A stretch of 64,000 nucleotides of DNA from Purshia tridentata (taxonomy: Eukaryota > Streptophyta > Magnoliopsida > Rosales > Rosaceae), in contig QANT01005506.1 in assembly GCA_003254885.1 (NCBI GenBank), forward strand, positions 1 through 64,000, given 5' to 3'. The first letter of the stretch is position 1, and every line of letters begins with the position of its first letter. Shown here one piece after another: positions 63,871-64,000 of this stretch. Below the pieces are notes generated by a model, which saw only the letters and a list, made by a program, of their open reading frames with translations, was not told where the DNA came from and did not search any database. The translations under genes were made by a program, and so were the position numbers.

Positions 63871-64000
63871 AATTGATTGGGATTTGACCGTTTAAGATAT
63901 TTAGACAATTGGAAAAAAAATAGTTTGGGATTTTGTTTAGTTCTTTAGATTTGGGTTTTATTTGGTCTTTATTTTTAAGATTTCGTTTGGTTTTTGATTT

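Overview
The window is nuclear DNA of a flowering plant. Genes carry short GT-AG introns, the intergenic DNA is AT-rich, and families such as CYP71A-type P450s, AZG purine permeases, AIRP2-type RING ligases and plant B3 proteins are present. The P450 type and gene order fit a woody rosid, probably Rosaceae (Prunus-like); this is inference, not read directly from the sequence. Gene density is about one per 4.5 kb and all main genes look whole.

Layout: 1-1160 is the 5' end of a Copia LTR retrotransposon (minus strand, continuing off the left edge). 2.4-8.4 kb is a tandem CYP71-type P450 pair with at least three P450 gene relics. Then follow RPN7, a 26S proteasome lid subunit (8742-11918, -); a Ulp1/C48 SUMO-protease-like gene (13300-15338, +); chloroplast ribosomal protein bS21 (16638-17903, -); a TEL2/TELO2 homologue (18734-24801, -); ELP3 (25576-28984, +); a HemW-like radical SAM protein (29449-30939, +); a C2H2 finger protein with signal peptide and C-terminal membrane helix (32078-34647, -); a KLHDC4-type kelch protein (35580-42131, -); an AZG2-like purine permease (45221-46879, +); a two-B3-domain protein (47633-50526, -); an AIRP2-like RING E3 (52454-54463, +); a GDSL esterase (55277-56626, -); and HAL3 phosphopantothenoylcysteine decarboxylase (59712-60715, -). 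The last 2.5 kb is AT-rich repeat DNA with tandem duplications.

These are mostly independent housekeeping genes, not a pathway cluster. The exception is the P450 array, a specialised-metabolism type locus growing and decaying by tandem duplication. The most informative structure is at 53.4-60.7 kb. Fragments of HAL3, AIRP2 and the GDSL 5' flank lie between the GDSL and HAL3 genes in an order that implies an old tandem duplication of an AIRP2-GDSL-HAL3 block, after which the two copies lost complementary genes. Exon coordinates were worked out by reading splice sites and keeping frame; every multi-exon model closes in frame from ATG to stop. None has been checked against transcripts.
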